From Hyphomicrobiales bacterium (GTDB lineage: Bacteria > Pseudomonadota > Alphaproteobacteria > Rhizobiales > Beijerinckiaceae): 9,064 nucleotides of DNA. Positions 6,871 through 9,064 of this stretch are shown here, piece after piece. Under the pieces are notes generated by a model. The model did no database searches. It saw nothing but the letters and a program-made list of their open reading frames with translations, and was not told where the DNA came from. Position numbers and translations under genes: made by a program. The first letter of the stretch is position 1; every line of letters begins with the position of its first letter. The DNA is taken from positions 1-9,064 of the forward strand of contig JAQGJO010000453.1 in NCBI GenBank assembly GCA_028290595.1. Direction: 5' to 3'.

Positions 6871-6893
6871 CCCTGCCGCCGGAGGCGGCAGGG
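6871..6893 (-). other. Perfect GC-rich hairpin between rpsR and the DUF2232 gene
   Basis: CCCTGCCGCC (6871-6880) and GGCGGCAGGG (6884-6893) form a perfect 10-bp stem closed by a three-base loop. It starts about 10 bases after the rpsR stop codon. No U tract follows on the minus strand, so it is not a standard intrinsic terminator. An mRNA 3'-end stabiliser, a processing site or a partial attenuator that lowers expression of the downstream genes would all fit. The structure is seen in sequence; the role is inferred. Confidence 0.6.
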
Positions 6894-6903
6894 CAGGATT
6901 AAC

Positions 6904-7140
6904 TTACTTGATCACGTAGGGGAGCAGGCCGAGGAAACGGGCGCGCTTGATCGCCTGGGCGAGTTCGCGCTGCTTCTTGGCAGACACCGCGGTGATGCGG
7001 GACGGAACGATCTTGCCGCGCTCGGAAATGTAGCGGGAAAGAAGGCGTGTGTCCTTGTAGTCGATCTTCGGCGCATTCGGGCCCGAGAACGGGCAGGTCT
7101 TGCGGCGGCGGAAGAACGGGCGACGGGGAGCGGTAGCCAT
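6904..7140 (-). CDS. rpsR: 30S ribosomal protein bS18
   Basis: bS18 sits on the 30S platform, where it pairs with bS6 on the central domain of 16S rRNA. The 78-residue product is full length and shows the whole family core: [13 protein letters not shown], then [36 protein letters not shown] and [12 protein letters not shown]. The N-terminus is strongly basic. The start ATG overlaps the rpsF stop by one base (TGATG), and AAGGAG lies seven bases upstream inside the end of rpsF, so translation of the two partners is probably coupled. Cys16 is the only cysteine, so no zinc site is expected. Confidence 0.98.
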   Translation of the reverse strand: MATAPRRPFFRRRKTCPFSGPNAPKIDYKDTRLLSRYISERGKIVPSRITAVSAKKQRELAQAIKRARFLGLLPYVIK

Positions 7141-7598
7141 CAGAATGCTCCTTCGCTGGCTGCGTCATCACGGGGGCGGCGGGGCGGACGATCACCACGA
7201 TCGCCGCGATCACCTCGGTCGCCACGATCACCGCGCGGGCCACGGCGGTCGCCACGGTCGTCACGGTCGCTGTCGTCACGCTTGCGCATCATCGCCGACG
7301 GACCTTCTTCCATTTCCTCGACCTTGATGGTCATGAAACGGAGAATGTCTTCGTTGATGCCCATCTGGCGTTCCATCTCGGTGATGGCGGCGGGGGGGGC
7401 GTGGGTGTTGAGGAGCGTGAAGTGCGCGTTGCGGTTCTTCATGATACGGTAGGTCAGGGACTTGACGCCCCAATACTCGATCTTGGCGACATTGCCGCCG
7501 CCGGCGGTGATGATGCCTTTGAATTGCTCGGTAAACGCTTCCACCTGTTGGGGTGTCACGTCCTGCCGGGCAAGATAAACGTGCTCGTAAAGAGCCAT
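7140..7598 (-). CDS. rpsF: 30S ribosomal protein bS6
   Basis: bS6 binds bS18 and the central domain of 16S rRNA early in 30S assembly. Residues 1-95 are the ferredoxin-like core: [35 protein letters not shown] (41-60) and the C-terminal strand at about 87-93. The remainder, about residues 100-152, is a low-complexity charged tail with five consecutive Arg-Gly-Asp units (122-136) and further Arg/Asp clusters. The total of 152 residues exceeds E. coli S6 (131 to 135); charged tails are known in S6, and in E. coli RimK adds glutamates there. The start has AAAGG eight bases upstream. It is the first gene of the rpsF-rpsR-DUF2232-rplI unit, and its stop overlaps the rpsR start. An eight-base C run encodes Pro68-Pro69; the frame is intact. 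Confidence 0.97.
   Translation of the reverse strand: MALYEHVYLARQDVTPQQVEAFTEQFKGIITAGGGNVAKIEYWGVKSLTYRIMKNRNAHFTLLNTHAPPAAITEMERQMGINEDILRFMTIKVEEMEEGPSAMMRKRDDSDRDDRGDRRGPRGDRGDRGDRGDRGDRPPRRPRDDAASEGAF
7188..7235 (-). repeat. Nine-base repeats encoding Arg-Gly-Asp units in the S6 tail
   Basis: The stretch encodes RGD five times in a row followed by an Arg, from nine-base units of the form CGN-GGN-GAY. The units are not identical at third positions, so the repeat is not a fresh slippage product, but the region could still expand or contract in steps of nine without breaking the frame. Flanking codons extend the Arg/Asp bias on both sides. Confidence 0.75.
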
Positions 7599-7995
7599 TG
7601 CTCTGCCTTTCTCTATGAAAGCAATTTCCGGCGCGGAGCCCTTCGAGCCCGGAGAGAGGCCCGACGGAACGCAGTCGAAGGCGGAGACACGGGAAGACGG
7701 GAGAAATCCCCCTGCTGCGGACGCAGCCTTCCGTTCAGCCCCCGGCCGGAAGCTTGCAGTGGCCGCTTTCTACACGGATTTGCCGTCGATGCAAGGCAAA
7801 GGCTGGCGAAACGGGCAACTCAGGGGTTTACAGCGACTTCCCAGTCTTGCGATGTCTGGAAATGATAGGATTAAATCCTGTACCGCGCCAATAGAGGTTT
7901 TGCCGCCGGATGAGGACCGCGAAGCGCCTGGACGCATTCATGGATAACGCCGGGCGCAAGGCGGCCTAGCTTGGCGTATAAAATGGGAGGACGAT
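7599..7995. other. Upstream region of rpsF (long leader) and of the GST gene
   Basis: This 397-bp region separates two divergently read genes and has no gene I can support. On the minus strand it holds a promoter candidate at 7862-7891 and then about 250 bases of leader before rpsF. The leader can form several stems: CTTCGA (7641-7646) with TCGAAG (7675-7680), GCTGCG with CGCAGC at about 7712-7727, and TTTGCC (7779-7784) with GGCAAA (7795-7800). S6 and S18 are known to bind a structured leader in their own mRNA in many bacteria, so an autoregulatory element is plausible, but I cannot confirm the diagnostic CCG-bulge motif by eye. On the plus strand the final 11 bases carry the ribosome binding site of the GST gene. 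Confidence 0.5.
7862..7891 (-). promoter_or_regulatory. rpsF: Candidate rpsF operon promoter with internal palindrome
   Basis: On the minus strand TTGGCG (7891-7886) and TATCAT (7867-7862) are separated by 18 bases, matching the -35 and -10 consensus at four and five of six positions. The spacer contains the near-perfect palindrome AGGATT-A-AATCCT (7867-7879 on the plus strand), which touches the -10 box. A repressor bound there would block polymerase. Transcription would begin near 7855 and give a leader of roughly 257 bases before rpsF. A weaker alternative lies nearer the gene (TTGCAT at about 7793-7788 with TAGAAA 16 bases later). Confidence 0.45.
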
Positions 7996-8724
7996 TTGCT
8001 CGAACTGTACCACGCGCCGATCTCGACGTGCAGCCAGAAGGTCAGGCTTGTGCTAGCCGAAAAGAAACTGGATTGGAAAAGTCACATCGTCCATTTCGGG
8101 TCGGGCGATCACCTCTCCGAGAAATATCTCGCGATAAACCCGAATGGCGTGGTTCCGACGCTGCTCGACGATGGAGACGCCATCATAGATAGTACGGTGA
8201 TCAACGAATATCTAGAAGATGTATATCCAGAGATTTCGGTGCGGCCGAAGCATCCCAAGGTTGCGGCCCGCATGCGTGCCTGGCGGCAATACATCGACGA
8301 AGTACCGACGCCCGCAATCCGGCCGCCTTCGTTCAATGCGTATTTCGTGCCGATCTGGGCCAAACTGACCGACGCGCAATTTTTTGAGTACACGGAGCGG
8401 CTTCCGCTTCGGAAGCATTTCTACCGGAAGATGGGAAGAGGCGGCTTCAGCCAGGCCGATATCGACGAAGCGCTCGATAAGCTCGGACAGACGCTCGACA
8501 GGATGGAATGCTCGCTGGCCGACGGTGCTTGGCTTGTCGATGATCGATACTCGCTGGCGGACGTGAGCATCACCCCAACGATCGTACGGATGGAAGACCT
8601 CGGTCTATCATCCATGTGGGACAGCCTCCCCAAGGTGAAAGACTGGTATTCGCGGATTCAGGCAAGACCAAATTTTCGTGTCGCTTACATGCCCGGCTCG
8701 CGCGATTTGGGGCCGTCCTGCTAG
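7996..8724 (+). CDS. Glutathione S-transferase family protein
   Basis: This 242-residue cytosolic protein has an N-terminal thioredoxin-like domain (1 to about 78) and an all-helical C-terminal domain. The active-site region is LYHAPISTCSQKVRLVLAEK (4-23), with Ser10 and Cys12 as candidate catalytic residues. NPNGVVPTL (48-56) contains the cis-proline Pro54, and Asp65-Ser66 is the usual gamma-glutamyl contact. YSLADVSITP (185-194) is the N-capping box of the C-terminal domain. The reaction is likely glutathione conjugation or glutathione-dependent lyase or peroxidase chemistry; the substrate cannot be read from sequence. The TTG start is preceded by GGGAGG five bases upstream, and homology begins at once, so this start is firm. 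Codon use is more AT-rich than the ribosomal genes (ATA, CTA and AGA occur), which hints at a different history or lower expression. It converges on a MarR-type regulator 11 bp away. Confidence 0.92.
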   Translation: MLELYHAPISTCSQKVRLVLAEKKLDWKSHIVHFGSGDHLSEKYLAINPNGVVPTLLDDGDAIIDSTVINEYLEDVYPEISVRPKHPKVAARMRAWRQYIDEVPTPAIRPPSFNAYFVPIWAKLTDAQFFEYTERLPLRKHFYRKMGRGGFSQADIDEALDKLGQTLDRMECSLADGAWLVDDRYSLADVSITPTIVRMEDLGLSSMWDSLPKVKDWYSRIQARPNFRVAYMPGSRDLGPSC

Positions 8725-8735
8725 GTCTACGTGCC

Positions 8736-9064
8736 TCACAAATCCGGCGCGACCGTGCGCAGGGTCTCCATTAATTCATCGAAGCGCTTGTCCCCGAGCT
8801 TGAGGCGCTGTGCCGCGTCGATGGCCTGCTTGACCTCGTTGGCTGCGCGGACGGCGCTAATGCCCTTCTGGGTCAGGACGACGATCCTGCCGCGACTGTC
8901 CGCCGGATCGGGCTGGCGCAGCACGATCCCTTCGGCAGCGAGTTCGTCGATCAGTTGCTGAACCGCCTGTTTTGTCAGGCCCATGCGCCGAACCAGCAGG
9001 GCCTGACGGATGCCGCTACCGCCGATCTGGGCCATGACCGAGGCGCGAGCTTCAGTATACCAGG
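8736..9064 (-). CDS. MarR-family transcriptional regulator (C-terminal part; N-terminus outside window)
   Basis: The frame is open from the window edge to a stop at 8736-8738, giving 108 visible residues. They show a MarR winged helix-turn-helix: IRQALLVRRMGLTKQAVQQLIDELAAEG is the helix-turn-helix with its recognition helix, and RQPDPADSRGRIVVLTQKG is the wing with the conserved DPxDxR element. The final 45 or so residues would form the C-terminal dimerisation helix. An internal ATG at 9035 gives a shorter open frame, but the residues before it (WYTEARASV) continue the family pattern, so the gene starts beyond the window. MarR proteins are dimeric repressors that often respond to phenolics or oxidative stress. 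It lies tail to tail with the GST gene, 11 bp apart; regulation of that gene is possible but unproven. Confidence 0.85.
   Translation of the reverse strand, partial: WYTEARASVMAQIGGSGIRQALLVRRMGLTKQAVQQLIDELAAEGIVLRQPDPADSRGRIVVLTQKGISAVRAANEVKQAIDAAQRLKLGDKRFDELMETLRTVAPDL

Noticed and set aside
7391..7399. Eight-base G run in rpsF as a frameshift or phase-variation site
   Set aside because: The frame is intact and encodes Pro-Pro in a full-length S6; phase variation of an essential-type ribosomal gene is unlikely.
7830..7941. Minus-strand frame of about 37 codons starting at 7941
   Set aside because: It is short, has no ribosome binding site or recognisable pattern, and crosses the candidate promoter.
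7615..7947. Plus-strand open frame of 110 codons between rpsF and the GST gene
   Set aside because: It has no ribosome binding site, no recognisable motif and a composition typical of a chance frame in GC-rich DNA; it runs antisense to the likely rpsF leader.
7977..7982. TATAAA before the GST gene as a -10 box
   Set aside because: It lies only two bases before the ribosome binding site, so transcription would begin within it, and no -35 box sits at the right distance.

Overview
The window looks like a stretch of an alphaproteobacterial chromosome, most likely from the Hyphomicrobiales (Rhizobiales), near the Bradyrhizobium/Rhodopseudomonas/Xanthobacteraceae side. This rests on the high GC content, the alphaproteobacterial style of the DnaB, Alr and L9 proteins, and the gene order rpsF-rpsR-DUF2232-rplI-dnaB-alr, which I recall as typical of that order. 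No species can be named from sequence alone.

Layout, left to right. (1) 1-722, minus strand: the N-terminal third or so of an exported c-type haem protein with a carboxypeptidase-regulatory-like domain, cut by the window edge. (2) 723-938: a divergent intergenic region with a 7-bp inverted repeat. (3) 939-2174, plus strand: an AraC-type regulator and a small VOC/glyoxalase-fold protein, probably one transcript. (4) 2175-7598, minus strand: a conserved housekeeping block, read in the order rpsF, rpsR, DUF2232 membrane protein, rplI, then a strong intrinsic terminator, then dnaB and alr. (5) 7599-7995: about 400 bp without a convincing gene, holding the likely promoter and a long leader for rpsF. 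(6) 7996-8724, plus strand: a glutathione S-transferase-like protein with a TTG start. (7) 8736-9064, minus strand: the C-terminal part of a MarR-family regulator, cut by the window edge.

The core block joins translation (S6, S18, L9), replication (DnaB helicase) and cell-wall precursor supply (alanine racemase gives D-alanine). rpsF and rpsR overlap by one base (TGATG), which suggests translational coupling of two proteins that pair on the 30S platform. The terminator after rplI separates the ribosomal unit from dnaB-alr, so dnaB probably has its own promoter in 4926-5170. The flanking genes are accessory: a regulator/VOC pair, a GST and a MarR regulator.

I see no CRISPR array, tRNA, rRNA, insertion sequence, phage gene or toxin-antitoxin pair, and no clearly undescribed system. 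The points most worth a second look are the candidate rpsF promoter with a palindrome between its -35 and -10 and a leader of roughly 250 nt, the Arg-Gly-Asp repeat tail of S6, the perfect GC hairpin after rpsR, and the haem protein with a regulatory-like domain next to a divergent AraC regulator.
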